A stretch of DNA of 64,000 nucleotides from an uncultured Duncaniella sp. GTDB lineage: Bacteria; Bacteroidota; Bacteroidia; Bacteroidales; Muribaculaceae. The notes beneath the pieces are model-generated. The model had not been told where the DNA came from and searched no databases. It worked only from the letters and a program-made list of their open reading frames with translations. Both the position numbers and the translations under genes were made by a program. The DNA lies in NCBI RefSeq assembly GCF_910578445.1, contig NZ_CAJTQC010000013.1:9858-73857 (forward strand). The letters are read 5' to 3'. Position 1 is the first letter of the stretch; every line of letters starts with the position of its first letter. Positions 1 through 8,643 of the stretch are shown here, piece after piece.

Positions 1-466
1 TACGTGGGAAACGGCTGATAAGATTAGCGTAGCGTTGCTCAGGAGTGAAACGGTATGTATCCAGAACATGGTCGTATGCCTGTCCGAACAACACCTCCAG
101 AAATTTCGCCTTGAGCTCAGGCTGTCCGTCAAGTATATCACGCACGTATGAAGCCGGGATAACCATCGCCTCCGAATCCTCAAGGGCAATGATATCGGTG
201 GGCATCTTCACTCCTGACAAAGCACTCAGGTAATTGGCGAGTACAGCATCTTCAAAAACGAAGCCCACCGCCTTGACATTACCGTTATTGTCGGTCAGCG
301 AGTGCTTGAAACCACCCGAGATAATCCAACCTACACGCTGCAACACTTCACCTGCATGCACGAAATATTCGCCACGCTTAAAAAGTATCCTTTCACCACG
401 CGTCTCGCATAATTCTTTCCAGAATGAAAAATCAAGCGCTTTTTCAAAAGCATTGAACTGTGACAT
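1..466 (-). CDS. Crp/Fnr family regulator, 3' end outside window
   Basis: Reading leftward from ATG at 466 gives 155 residues without a stop before the window edge. The protein starts MSQFNAFEKALDFSFW and has the cyclic-nucleotide-binding-fold pattern of Bacteroidota Crp/Fnr proteins (RILFKRGEYFVHAGEV, then GWIISGGFKHSL) and, at the edge, the TPEQRYANLISRFP linker that precedes the helix-turn-helix. The DNA-binding domain itself is off the window, so the effector and target genes cannot be judged. A TAATTTTG -7 element lies just upstream on the same strand. It is the only transcriptional regulator visible in the window. Confidence 0.85.
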   Translation of the reverse strand, partial: MSQFNAFEKALDFSFWKELCETRGERILFKRGEYFVHAGEVLQRVGWIISGGFKHSLTDNNGNVKAVGFVFEDAVLANYLSALSGVKMPTDIIALEDSEAMVIPASYVRDILDGQPELKAKFLEVLFGQAYDHVLDTYRFTPEQRYANLISRFPR

Positions 467-490
467 CTAATGATTATTAAGTAACAAATT

Positions 491-498
491 CAAAATTA
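491..498 (-). promoter_or_regulatory. -7 element for the Crp/Fnr gene
   Basis: The minus strand reads TAATTTTG, matching the Bacteroidota TAnnTTTG consensus, 25 bases upstream of the ATG at 466. No well-spaced -33 TTTG was found. Confidence 0.4.
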
Positions 499-605
499 AA
501 CAATCCAAAAGCATAGGGGTAACTTCCCGATAAAATAGTCCATACGCCGTTTTGTCCGCAGACAGTCCGGACGGATATGAATAATTCTGAAGAGTTACTC
601 AATTC

Positions 606-629
606 AGAGGGCGTTTAATAACACCCTCT
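606..629 (-). terminator. Hairpin between ettA and the Crp/Fnr gene
   Basis: Arms 606-615 and 620-629 pair over 10 bp around a TAAT loop. One pair is a C-A mismatch on the plus strand but a G-U on the minus strand, so the RNA from ettA would fold better. There is no clear U tract. A second weaker hairpin (665-670 with 685-690, CCGGCA/TGCCGG) lies closer to the ettA stop. Confidence 0.35.
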
Positions 630-741
630 TATATAGGACAACAGATTCCTGTCTTTACTCCTAACCGGCATTACATAATCATAGTGCCGGGGGAATGAAA
701 AATCAAGAATCCGTTGTCATTGTACGTTATGTCAAAGCCGA

Positions 742-2427
742 TTATTCCATGAGCTTGCGGTAGCGACGGCGAGTGGGCTCTTTGCCATCGTTGTGGGCAC
801 GCTTATAGTCTTCGTAGTCCGAGTATGAACCTTCGAAGAAGACCACATTGCCGTCGCCCTCGAACGAAAGGATGTGTGTACAGATACGGTCAAGGAACCA
901 ACGGTCGTGGCTAACGACAACAGCACATCCGGCGAAATCGTCAAGACCTTCTTCAAGAGCGCGAAGAGTGTTCACGTCGATATCGTTGGTAGGTTCGTCG
1001 AGCAGAAGCACATTGCCTTCCTCCTTGAGCGCCATAGCAAGATGGAGTCGGTTGCGCTCGCCACCTGAAAGCACCGCAATCTTTTTCTCCTGATCAGCGC
1101 CGGTAAAGTTGAAGCGCGAGAGATAGGCGCGCGCATTAACGTCGCGACCACCCATGCGGAAGCTTTCAACACCCTGTGAAATCACTTCATATACGCTCTT
1201 TTCGGGGAGGAGGTCATGGTGAGTCTGGTCGACATATGCAATCTTGACAGTCTCGCCTACGTCAAACGTACCGGCATCGGGAGTCTCCTGCCCCATGATG
1301 AGACGGAAAAGTGTGGTCTTACCCGCACCGTTCGGGCCGATAACACCGACAATACCGCCCTGCGGGAGCGAAAAGCTGAGGTCCTTGAAAAGCTGCTTCT
1401 TTCCGAAAGCCTTCGAGAAGCCCTGAACGTCGATGACCTTGCTGCCGAGACGCGGACCGTTGGGGATGAAGATTTCAAGACGCTCTTCCTTCTCCTTCTG
1501 GTCCTCGTTGAGAAGACGGTCGTAGCTCGAAAGACGGGCCTTGCCTTTGGCCTGACGGGCTTTGGGAGCCATGCGCACCCATTCAAGCTCGCGTTCGAGG
1601 GTCTTGCGACGCTTCGAGGCCTGTTTCTCTTCCTGAGCCATGCGCTTGGTCTTCTGGTCGAGCCATGAAGAGTAATTACCCTTCCAAGGTATACCCTCGC
1701 CACGGTCAAGCTCAAGAATCCATCCGGCCACATGATCGAGGAAGTAACGGTCGTGGGTGATGGCGATGACTGTTCCGGGATACTGCTGGAGATGCTGTTC
1801 GAGCCAGTCGATCGACTCGGCGTCAAGGTGGTTGGTAGGCTCGTCGAGAAGCAGGATGTCAGGCTGCTGGAGAAGCAGGCGACAAAGAGCCACACGGCGG
1901 CGTTCACCACCCGAAAGAGTGGTCACGCTCTGGTCGTCGGGGGGACACTGGAGAGCGTCCATGGCGCGTTCGAGCTTCGAATCGATATTCCATGCATCGG
2001 CAGCGTCAAGCTTGTCCTGAAGTTCGGCCTGACGTGCAAGCAGGGCATCCATCTTGTCGGGGTCTTCAAGCACATCGGGATCGCAGAACGATTCGTTGAC
2101 CTTGTCGAACTCGGCAAGAAGATCCATGATCGGCTGCACTCCCTCGCGGACAACCTCGATGACAGTCTTCGAAGGATCGAGCTGAGGGTCCTGTTCGAGA
2201 TAGCCCACTGAATAGCCGGGCGAGAAAACCACTTCGCCCTGATAGCTCTTGTCGAGTCCGGCGATGATTTTCAGAAGCGATGACTTACCTGAACCGTTGA
2301 GACCGATGATACCGATCTTAGCACCATAGAAAAACGACAGGTAAATGTTTTTCAACACCTGTTTCTGCGGAGGGTAGGTCTTTGAGACACCCACCATCGA
2401 GAATATTACTTTTTTATCGTCAGCCAT
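742..2427 (-). CDS. ettA: Energy-dependent translational throttle protein EttA (ABC-F)
   Basis: 561-residue soluble protein with two ATP-binding cassettes and no membrane segments, the ABC-F layout. First cassette: Walker A GLNGSGKS at residues 42-49, signature LSGGERRRVAL, Walker B LLLDEPTNHLD near 195. Second cassette: GPNGAGKT near 362, LSGGERNRL, LLLDEPTNDID near 475. Between them lies the charged linker (REWVR/QAKGKARL type) that contacts the ribosomal E site in EttA. Length and the N-terminus MADDKKVIFSM fit EttA rather than antibiotic-resistance ABC-F proteins. Family knowledge: it gates the first steps of elongation according to the ADP/ATP ratio. It stands alone, divergent from the MFS gene. 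Confidence 0.93.
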   Translation of the reverse strand: MADDKKVIFSMVGVSKTYPPQKQVLKNIYLSFFYGAKIGIIGLNGSGKSSLLKIIAGLDKSYQGEVVFSPGYSVGYLEQDPQLDPSKTVIEVVREGVQPIMDLLAEFDKVNESFCDPDVLEDPDKMDALLARQAELQDKLDAADAWNIDSKLERAMDALQCPPDDQSVTTLSGGERRRVALCRLLLQQPDILLLDEPTNHLDAESIDWLEQHLQQYPGTVIAITHDRYFLDHVAGWILELDRGEGIPWKGNYSSWLDQKTKRMAQEEKQASKRRKTLERELEWVRMAPKARQAKGKARLSSYDRLLNEDQKEKEERLEIFIPNGPRLGSKVIDVQGFSKAFGKKQLFKDLSFSLPQGGIVGVIGPNGAGKTTLFRLIMGQETPDAGTFDVGETVKIAYVDQTHHDLLPEKSVYEVISQGVESFRMGGRDVNARAYLSRFNFTGADQEKKIAVLSGGERNRLHLAMALKEEGNVLLLDEPTNDIDVNTLRALEEGLDDFAGCAVVVSHDRWFLDRICTHILSFEGDGNVVFFEGSYSDYEDYKRAHNDGKEPTRRRYRKLME

Positions 2428-2497
2428 ATAACTGTATTTATATTATTTTTTTAATTATGATATTCAACCAATACGGACTGGAATTTACATGCGGTTC

Positions 2498-2528
2498 ATT
2501 GGAGTTCGGGATGAATTTAGTAATTTTG
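2498..2528 (+). promoter_or_regulatory. Promoter of the MFS gene
   Basis: ATTG at 2498-2501, a 19-base spacer and TAATTTTG at 2521-2528 fit the TTTG-N19-TAnnTTTG pattern. It would give a leader of roughly 60 nt ahead of the ATG at 2597. The leader carries a short duplication, TTTCTAATAG then TTTCTAACAG. Confidence 0.6.
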
Positions 2529-2596
2529 CGCCCCGAAAAATCACAAGACCAATCCATAAATAGAGTTTCTAATAGTTTCTAACAGATATAGTAGTT

Positions 2597-3748
2597 ATGC
2601 AACGTGGATTAATTGCTCTTGCCATAGGCACTTTTGCCCTTGGTATTGCCGAATTCGGAATGATGGGCATACTCGGTGACGTAAGCCGAAGTGTCAACGT
2701 CAGCGTCGTTGAAGGCGGCCACCTGATTTCGGCCTATTCACTCGGAGTCGCCATAGGCGCACCAATGCTCATATTCCTTCGCAAAATGCCTTTGAAAAGG
2801 CTTCTGCTACTGCTTGCGGTCATCATCACCGCCGGCAACACAATGGCCGCACTCTCAAACGGATTCCCGATGCTGCTCTGCGCCCGTTTCCTATCAGGAC
2901 TGCCCCACGGGGCATTTTTTGGCGCAGGAGCTATAGTGTGCTCGCGGCTCGCATCGCCGGGACACGGCGCACAGGCTGTCGCCGTGATGGTCGGAGGAAT
3001 GACCGTGGCCAACGTGGCCGGAGTGCCTGCGGCTACTCTTGTCAGCAATCTTTTCAACTGGCGCATCGCTTTCGCAATGGTCGCTCTGTTCGGAGGACTG
3101 GCCCTCATAGGCATCCGCGCTTGGATTCCGAAGCTTGAACCTCTGCCTGACTCCGGCATGAAAGGCCAGTTCCGCTTTCTCAGGAGTGCAGCTCCCTGGC
3201 TGATCTACGCTGGTGTCTTTTTCGGACAGGCCAGCGTGTATTGCTGGTTCAGCTACGTTGACCCTATAATGACCAAAGTGACCGGATTCACCGGTTCTGA
3301 CATGACATGGGTCATGATGCTCGCAGGCATCGGCATGGTCACCGGAAACGCCATAGCCGGCAAACTTGCCGACCGTTTCGGAGTGGCGCGCGTATGCGGC
3401 ACTCTCGCAGCCTCCATGCTCGCAGTCATGCCTATGCTCTATCTGTTTGCCGACGAAAAGCCGGCATCACTCGTGCTGATGTTCCTTGCGACCGGGGCAC
3501 TCTTCGGCATCGGCGGTCCGCTGCAATATCTCATAGTCCGTTTCGCCAAAGGAGGCGAAATGCTCGGAGGAGCAGGCATCCAGATTGCATTCAATGTGTC
3601 GAATGCCGTCAGCGCCGCCCTCGGAGGGATGGCTATCCACCACGGTTTCGGGCTGGCCTCTCCGGCGCTGGTCGGCGTGCCGTTTGCGGCCGTCGGCGCG
3701 GCAGCCCTGTTTATATTGCGCGGCAAATACAAGACTCAAGGCGCATAA
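2597..3748 (+). CDS. MFS transporter, AraJ/DHA1-like drug or sugar exporter
   Basis: 383-residue polytopic membrane protein with about twelve hydrophobic segments, the usual DHA1 size. The N-terminus (IALAIGTFALGIAEFGMMGI) is the start typical of AraJ/YdhP/PbuE-type exporters. The loop after TM4 (ARFLSGLPHGAFFGAGAIV) and the TM5 stretch rich in Gly and Pro (VANVAGVPAATLV) are the antiporter-type motif C region. Substrate cannot be deduced. It has its own promoter and converges on def with only about 30 bases between the two stops; I saw no terminator in that gap. Confidence 0.85.
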   Translation: MQRGLIALAIGTFALGIAEFGMMGILGDVSRSVNVSVVEGGHLISAYSLGVAIGAPMLIFLRKMPLKRLLLLLAVIITAGNTMAALSNGFPMLLCARFLSGLPHGAFFGAGAIVCSRLASPGHGAQAVAVMVGGMTVANVAGVPAATLVSNLFNWRIAFAMVALFGGLALIGIRAWIPKLEPLPDSGMKGQFRFLRSAAPWLIYAGVFFGQASVYCWFSYVDPIMTKVTGFTGSDMTWVMMLAGIGMVTGNAIAGKLADRFGVARVCGTLAASMLAVMPMLYLFADEKPASLVLMFLATGALFGIGGPLQYLIVRFAKGGEMLGGAGIQIAFNVSNAVSAALGGMAIHHGFGLASPALVGVPFAAVGAAALFILRGKYKTQGA

Positions 3749-3780
3749 GTGCCCTGACACCTACGCGGCATGCGCGCCCG

Positions 3781-4347
3781 TCACTTACGGCTCTTTGGAG
3801 CGTATTTGACGGGATAGTCGCAGCGTGTCTTGCCGGCAATTATATTATTGAGCTTTCCCTTGATAAGCTGCTTGCGTATCATCGAGATATGGTCGATGTA
3901 AAGCATTCCTTCGAGGTGGTCGCACTCATGCTGGACGATGCGCGCGAGAAAACCTGTGATGACTTCTTCGTGGGACTCGAAATTCTCATCGACCCATTTG
4001 AGCCTGATATTTTCCACACGGGGAACTCTTTCAGACAGACCGGGCAAGCTCAGGCAGCCTTCGTCGCGGACCACAGTCTCTCCGTCAAGAATCTCGATTT
4101 CAGGATTTATGAGAGTCAGTTTCCGACCCGCACATTCAGGGAAACTATCCTTGACGGGATCGGCATCTATGACCACGATTCTGTCGGAAAGGCCAATCTG
4201 AGGAGCGGCAAGCCCGACACCTTCGCTATCATACATGGTCTCATACATTTTTTCGACAAGTTCTTTAAGACCGTTGTAGTCTGACGAGACCGGAGCTGCA
4301 ATCTTGCGGAGCACCGGATGACCGTATAAGTATACTGGTAAACGCAT
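3781..4347 (-). CDS. def: Peptide deformylase
   Basis: 188 residues. All three family motifs are intact: GVGLAAPQIG at 43-52, EGCLSLPG at 96-103 with metal ligand Cys98, and QHECDHLEG at 139-147 with metal ligands His140 and His144 and catalytic Glu141. The enzyme removes the formyl group from the N-terminal methionine of nascent proteins. It lies 60 bases downstream of ruvX with no promoter seen in the gap, so both are probably read from the ruvX promoter. Confidence 0.96.
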   Translation of the reverse strand: MRLPVYLYGHPVLRKIAAPVSSDYNGLKELVEKMYETMYDSEGVGLAAPQIGLSDRIVVIDADPVKDSFPECAGRKLTLINPEIEILDGETVVRDEGCLSLPGLSERVPRVENIRLKWVDENFESHEEVITGFLARIVQHECDHLEGMLYIDHISMIRKQLIKGKLNNIIAGKTRCDYPVKYAPKSRK

Positions 4348-4407
4348 TTCGTATTCGGAATGATTTTTTTATAAGTTCTATATTTCACACTGCCTCCACA
4401 CCAAGGC

Positions 4408-4830
4408 TCACCTCATCATGTCACGGCTTTCGAGATAACCGTTAAGAATTATGACCGCGGCCATGCGGTCGATCGCAGCTTTGTCGCGGCGGTCGCTTTT
4501 CTTCACGCCGGAATCAATCATGGCGCGATGTGCGAGAGTCGAGGTGAAGCGCTCGTCGAAAAATTTGATTTCAATATCGGGAAGTTCCTTTTTAAGCCTG
4601 TTGATGGCCGGAGTTATGTAGCGCATCGACTCCGATGGCTGCCCGTCGAGCGTCTTGGGGAGGCCGACTATTATTTCATCGACCCGTTCTCGGGTCACAT
4701 ATGATTTCACATAAGGTATAAGCTGTGCGGATGGCACAGTATCGAGCGCCGTGGCTACTATCTGCAACACATCAGTCACAGCAAGTCCGCAGCGCTTACG
4801 TCCGTAGTCTATAGCGAGCAATCGTCCCAT
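4408..4830 (-). CDS. ruvX: Putative pre-16S rRNA nuclease / Holliday junction resolvase RuvX (YqgF)
   Basis: 140 residues from ATG at 4830: MGRLLAIDYGRKRCGLAVTD carries the RNase-H-fold first strand with the catalytic Asp (DYG). Further motifs are IIVGLPKTLDGQPSES, the E in FFDERFTS, and DKAAIDRMAAVIIL with the last acidic residue. The frame is open four codons further to a TTG at 4842, but that TTG lies inside the -7 promoter element, so ATG 4830 is the start. Family role: maturation of the 16S rRNA 5' end. Likely co-transcribed with def. Confidence 0.92.
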   Translation of the reverse strand: MGRLLAIDYGRKRCGLAVTDVLQIVATALDTVPSAQLIPYVKSYVTRERVDEIIVGLPKTLDGQPSESMRYITPAINRLKKELPDIEIKFFDERFTSTLAHRAMIDSGVKKSDRRDKAAIDRMAAVIILNGYLESRDMMR

Positions 4831-4839
4831 TTTCAACTG

Positions 4840-4847
4840 CAAAGATA
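4840..4847 (-). promoter_or_regulatory. -7 element of ruvX-def, nearly leaderless
   Basis: Minus strand reads TATCTTTG, a full TAnnTTTG match, ending 9 bases before the ruvX ATG. Transcription starting the usual 6-8 bases downstream would leave a leader of only a few bases. Confidence 0.6.
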
Positions 4848-4877
4848 CGAAAAATTCCTCATATTATTTTTTATGTG

Positions 4878-4885
4878 TAAATTTG
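4878..4885 (+). promoter_or_regulatory. -7 element of the PL10 gene
   Basis: TAAATTTG matches TAnnTTTG, 46 bases ahead of the ATG at 4932. No good -33 TTTG at the right distance. Confidence 0.5.
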
Positions 4886-4931
4886 CGATATAAAATTTAG
4901 CAGTAATCATCATCACCACATTAACAATATC

Positions 4932-6080
4932 ATGAAAATATTTACCAAGGCGACAATCATTGCCATAATCTGCAATTTTATCGTAACCGACACAACGTCC
5001 GCACAAAAACGGAATCATGAGTTGCGACGTACCGACAAGGAATTTTTCACCACTCCCGATGCCACCCGCATAGGCGATCAGGTGCTCGCCTACCAGCGCG
5101 TCACAGGCGGATGGCCCAAAAACATAGATATGTGCCGGCCACACACCCCCGAGGAACTGGCCGAAATCAAGGCTCAACATGACCGCCGTAACGACTCGAC
5201 AACCGACAATAACGCCACGACAACCCAGATGACCTTCCTCGCACGGCTCTATCAGGCCACCGGCGATGTCCGTTACCGCGACGCCTTCCTCGCAGGAGTG
5301 GAATATCTCCTCTCGGGCCAATATCCCAATGGCGGATGGCCTCAGTTCTGGCCCGATCCGCAAGGCTATCAGATTCATATCACGTTCAATGACGGCGCTA
5401 TGGCCAATACCCTCACACTCTTACGCGACATTTTCGAGCAACACGAGCCATATGGTGGAAATCTGACAGACGAGGCGCTGCGCAGCCGTCTGCGGACTGC
5501 CTTCAACAAAGGAATCGACTGCATACTCGCCACGCAGATACGGGTAGACGGACATCCGACCGTATGGTGTCAGCAACATGACCGCGAGAACTATGCGCCC
5601 GCCCCGGCGCGTTCCTACGAACTGCCGTCGTTCTGCTCAGCCGAAAGCTCGCAGATTGTCAGCCTGCTCATGCAGCTCCCCGACCCTGACAAAAGAGTCA
5701 AGGAAGCGGTTCACGGCGCTATGGCATGGTTCGAAGCCAACAAACTCATGGGACACCGGCTTGAGCGCACAGGCAGTCCGAAATCTCCCGAATCCGACAC
5801 GCGCCTTGTGGCCGATCCGGCAGCCGGCCCACTGTGGGGACGCTTCTACGACCTCGAAAACTGCGAAATCTATGTCTGCGACCGCGACGGCATTCCCCGC
5901 AAATCGCTCGAAGAAATCGGCCACGAACGCCGCAACGGCTACAGCTGGTATAATGACAATCCGCTTTCGCTCTATCCCGTCTACGACAAGTGGGCCGACC
6001 GCTATGACCCGGACGGAAAAGTCAGAATCGACATGTCGCTTGCCAAGAAATCAGAGCACCGTAGAAACAAACGCCGTTGA
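4932..6080 (+). CDS. pelA: Secreted pectate lyase, polysaccharide lyase family 10
   Basis: 382 residues. An N-terminal signal peptide ends near TTSAQ (about residue 25). The rest is one PL10 domain: GGWPKNIDM near 60, a conserved GGWPQFWPD repeat near 137, ITFNDGAMAN near 156, and the C-terminal block ESDTRLVADPAAGPLWGRFY then IYVCDRDGIPRKSLEEIG and NGYSWYNDNP. PL10 enzymes cleave polygalacturonate by beta-elimination. No lipobox, so periplasmic or secreted. It has its own promoter and sits 142 bases before the GH97 gene, which also has its own promoter; it is about 24 kb away from the SusCD/PL1 locus. Confidence 0.9.
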   Translation: MKIFTKATIIAIICNFIVTDTTSAQKRNHELRRTDKEFFTTPDATRIGDQVLAYQRVTGGWPKNIDMCRPHTPEELAEIKAQHDRRNDSTTDNNATTTQMTFLARLYQATGDVRYRDAFLAGVEYLLSGQYPNGGWPQFWPDPQGYQIHITFNDGAMANTLTLLRDIFEQHEPYGGNLTDEALRSRLRTAFNKGIDCILATQIRVDGHPTVWCQQHDRENYAPAPARSYELPSFCSAESSQIVSLLMQLPDPDKRVKEAVHGAMAWFEANKLMGHRLERTGSPKSPESDTRLVADPAAGPLWGRFYDLENCEIYVCDRDGIPRKSLEEIGHERRNGYSWYNDNPLSLYPVYDKWADRYDPDGKVRIDMSLAKKSEHRRNKRR

Positions 6081-6124
6081 CAATCCGTTTACGCGCAGTC
6101 TCCCTTCAAGTTTCCGCTTAAATT

Positions 6125-6156
6125 CTTGATTGTTAAGTGAATTTTTCGTAAGTTTG
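6125..6156 (+). promoter_or_regulatory. Promoter of the GH97 gene
   Basis: CTTG at 6125-6128, a 20-base gap and TAAGTTTG at 6149-6156. Predicted leader about 60 nt. Confidence 0.55.
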
Positions 6157-6222
6157 CACTAATATCACAACACAATATCATACTTACTCATTCTTAACCT
6201 CAAAATTCACCAACCACACACA

Positions 6223-8391
6223 ATGAACCATCAGACATTTTTAGCATTAGCTTGTATCGCCTTAGGGGCAAACGGTCTGTCAGGTGCGGAAAAACTGACA
6301 TCTCCCGACGGAGACATATCGCTGACATTCGAACTGCGCGACGGACGTCCCACTTATTTTGTCGACTTCAAAGGCAAGGAAGTGATTGCCCCCTCCGGAC
6401 TCGGATTTGACCTTTTCAGTGAATCAGGCCGAAACAGCTTTGACCAGCAGGGTAAGAAAGCAGCTGCCGACGCTCTGTCGCTGAAAGACGGATTCGAACT
6501 CGTCAACACCACCCGCGACAGTGTCGATGAAAACTGGGAACCTGTCTGGGGCGAAGAGACTCTCATCCGTAACAATTACAACGAGATGTCAGTCACTCTG
6601 CGCCAACCTGCCTTCGACCGCACGATGGTGGTAAGATTCAGGGTATATGACGACGGTATCGGTTTCCGTTATGAATTTCCCGGACAGCCCAACCTCAACT
6701 ATTTTGTCATAGCAGAGGAGGATACGGAGTTTGCCATGACCGGCGACCACACCGCCTACTGGATTCCCGGCGACTACGACACTCAGGAATACAATTACAC
6801 AAAATCACGTCTGAGCGAAATCCGCGGTCTGTTTCCCTCAAAAATCAATCCTGACAACGCCTCGACCACCCCGTTCTCCCCGACAGGTGTGCAGACAGCA
6901 CTCCAGCTGAAAACAGACGACGGCATATATCTCAACATACATGAGGCCGGGACTATCGACTACCCGACCATGCACCTCAACCTCAACGACACAACCATGA
7001 CTTTCCACTCATGGCTGACACCCGACAATCAGGGGCGGAAAGGCTACATGCAGACCCCGACCACAACCCCTTGGCGCTCGGTAATCATCACCGATGATGC
7101 ACGCGACATCCTTGCCTCACGCCTCATCTACAACCTCAACGACCCGACCAAGTATGAGGATACATCTTGGATCAAGCCGGTGAAATATATCGGTGTGTGG
7201 TGGGAGATGATCACCGGGGCAGGCTCTTGGAACTACACCGACGACGTATATTCAGTGAAACTCGGCGAGACAGACTACACAAAGACTAAGCCCAACGGAC
7301 GACACAGCGCCAACACCGAAAAGGTGAAACGCTACATCGACTTCGCGGCTGAACACGGTTTTGACCAAGTGCTCGTCGAAGGCTGGAACGAAGGCTGGGA
7401 AGACTGGTTCGGACAATCGAAAGACTACGTGTTTGACTTCGTGACCCCCTATCCCGACTTTGATCTGAAAGGTCTCAACGAGTATGCTCATTCAAAAGGC
7501 GTGAAGCTCATGATGCACCACGAGACTTCCGGCTCGGTCCGCAACTACGAACGCCACATGGAAAAAGCCTATCAGCTCATGAACGACTACGGTTATAATG
7601 CTGTGAAGAGCGGCTATGTCGGCAACATGATTCCACGCGGAGAGTATCATTATTCACAGTGGCTCAACAACCACTACCTGCATGCCGTGAAGGAAGCTGC
7701 AAAACACAAAATCATGGTCAACGCCCATGAGGCAAGCCGTCCGACCGGTCTCGCCCGCACATATCCCAACCTTATCGGCAACGAGAGCGCACGCGGAACA
7801 GAGTATCAGGCAATGGGAGGCAACGACAAGACCCATACTTCGATTCTTCCGTTCACCCGTCTGCAAGGCGGTCCGATGGACTACACTCCCGGCATATTCG
7901 AATTCGACCTTTCTACCTTCACCCCTGGCAACAATTCCAAAATCGCATCAACCATTCCCGGACAGCTCGCGCTCTACGTCACCATGTACAGCCCGCTCCA
8001 GATGGCTGCCGACCTTCCCGAACATTATGAAAAGCATCTCGATGCCTTCCAGTTCATCAAAGATGTCCCCGTCGAGTGGGAACGCTCGGTCTATCTCGAA
8101 GCCGAACCGATGGACTATGTGACAGTTGCGCGCAAGGACAAGAATTCCGACGAATGGTATGTCGGCTCTACCGCCGGCACTGCCGACCGCAAGAGCGACA
8201 TCTCACTCTCCTTCCTCGATCCGGGCAGGAAATATGAAGCTACCATCTATGCCGAAGCTCCGGATGCCAACACAGTCGACGGCCAGACCCGATACACAAT
8301 CACCAGAAAGACCGTGACTTCGAAATCAAAGTTAAGCATCCACGAGCTTGCCGGAGGAGGCTATGCGATTTCAATCAAACCTCTTTCATAA
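6223..8391 (+). CDS. susB: GH97 family alpha-glucosidase, SusB-like (inverting type)
   Basis: 722 residues with a signal peptide (cleavage near ALGANGLSGA). The GH97 layout is visible: N-terminal beta-sandwich (about 25-280), a TIM barrel (IGVWWEM near 325 onward), and a C-terminal beta-sandwich. Acid residues lie at Glu434 (MMHHETSG), Glu503 (VNAHEASRPTG) and Glu527 (ARGTEYQ). These fall at a constant offset of five from the SusB residues I remember as Glu439, Glu508 (bases) and Glu532 (acid), and the nucleophile position of retaining GH97 enzymes is a glycine here (VKSGYVG). That points to an inverting alpha-glucosidase acting on malto-oligosaccharides. No starch SusC/D is nearby. Confidence 0.88.
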   Translation: MNHQTFLALACIALGANGLSGAEKLTSPDGDISLTFELRDGRPTYFVDFKGKEVIAPSGLGFDLFSESGRNSFDQQGKKAAADALSLKDGFELVNTTRDSVDENWEPVWGEETLIRNNYNEMSVTLRQPAFDRTMVVRFRVYDDGIGFRYEFPGQPNLNYFVIAEEDTEFAMTGDHTAYWIPGDYDTQEYNYTKSRLSEIRGLFPSKINPDNASTTPFSPTGVQTALQLKTDDGIYLNIHEAGTIDYPTMHLNLNDTTMTFHSWLTPDNQGRKGYMQTPTTTPWRSVIITDDARDILASRLIYNLNDPTKYEDTSWIKPVKYIGVWWEMITGAGSWNYTDDVYSVKLGETDYTKTKPNGRHSANTEKVKRYIDFAAEHGFDQVLVEGWNEGWEDWFGQSKDYVFDFVTPYPDFDLKGLNEYAHSKGVKLMMHHETSGSVRNYERHMEKAYQLMNDYGYNAVKSGYVGNMIPRGEYHYSQWLNNHYLHAVKEAAKHKIMVNAHEASRPTGLARTYPNLIGNESARGTEYQAMGGNDKTHTSILPFTRLQGGPMDYTPGIFEFDLSTFTPGNNSKIASTIPGQLALYVTMYSPLQMAADLPEHYEKHLDAFQFIKDVPVEWERSVYLEAEPMDYVTVARKDKNSDEWYVGSTAGTADRKSDISLSFLDPGRKYEATIYAEAPDANTVDGQTRYTITRKTVTSKSKLSIHELAGGGYAISIKPLS

Positions 8392-8643
8392 GATGAAGCC
8401 CCACCCTTCTCACTATAATTTATTTATGAATCCAATATAGTCAAAATAGCCTGCATCAATGACCACCGGACAAGACAGATGACAATCCGGCCGTCACGGA
8501 TGCGGGCTAATTTTTCTTTTACTCTCCAACCTCATCGCTTACCGAGTTTAAAATCATCACTTAAAAACGACATCAGTAACGAAATAATGCAAACTATTAC
8601 AATCTTAGTAACTATAATTTAACCATAACTAATCAACTGCAAA
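8392..8643. other. Intergenic, no gene
   Basis: 252 bases without a credible ORF. A weak hairpin (ATCCG 8485-8489 with CGGAT 8497-8501) followed by T-rich sequence at 8511-8520 may end the GH97 transcript. No TAnnTTTG element was found before the peptidase gene. Confidence 0.4.

Noticed and set aside
3307..4284. 325-codon plus-strand frame across the MFS end and the def gene
   Set aside because: It is antisense to def and overlaps the MFS gene in another frame; its residues are Arg/His-rich in the way of shadow frames, and both overlapped genes have clear motifs.
4831..4842. TTG start for RuvX
   Set aside because: Falls within the promoter -7 element; ATG 4830 gives the family N-terminus.
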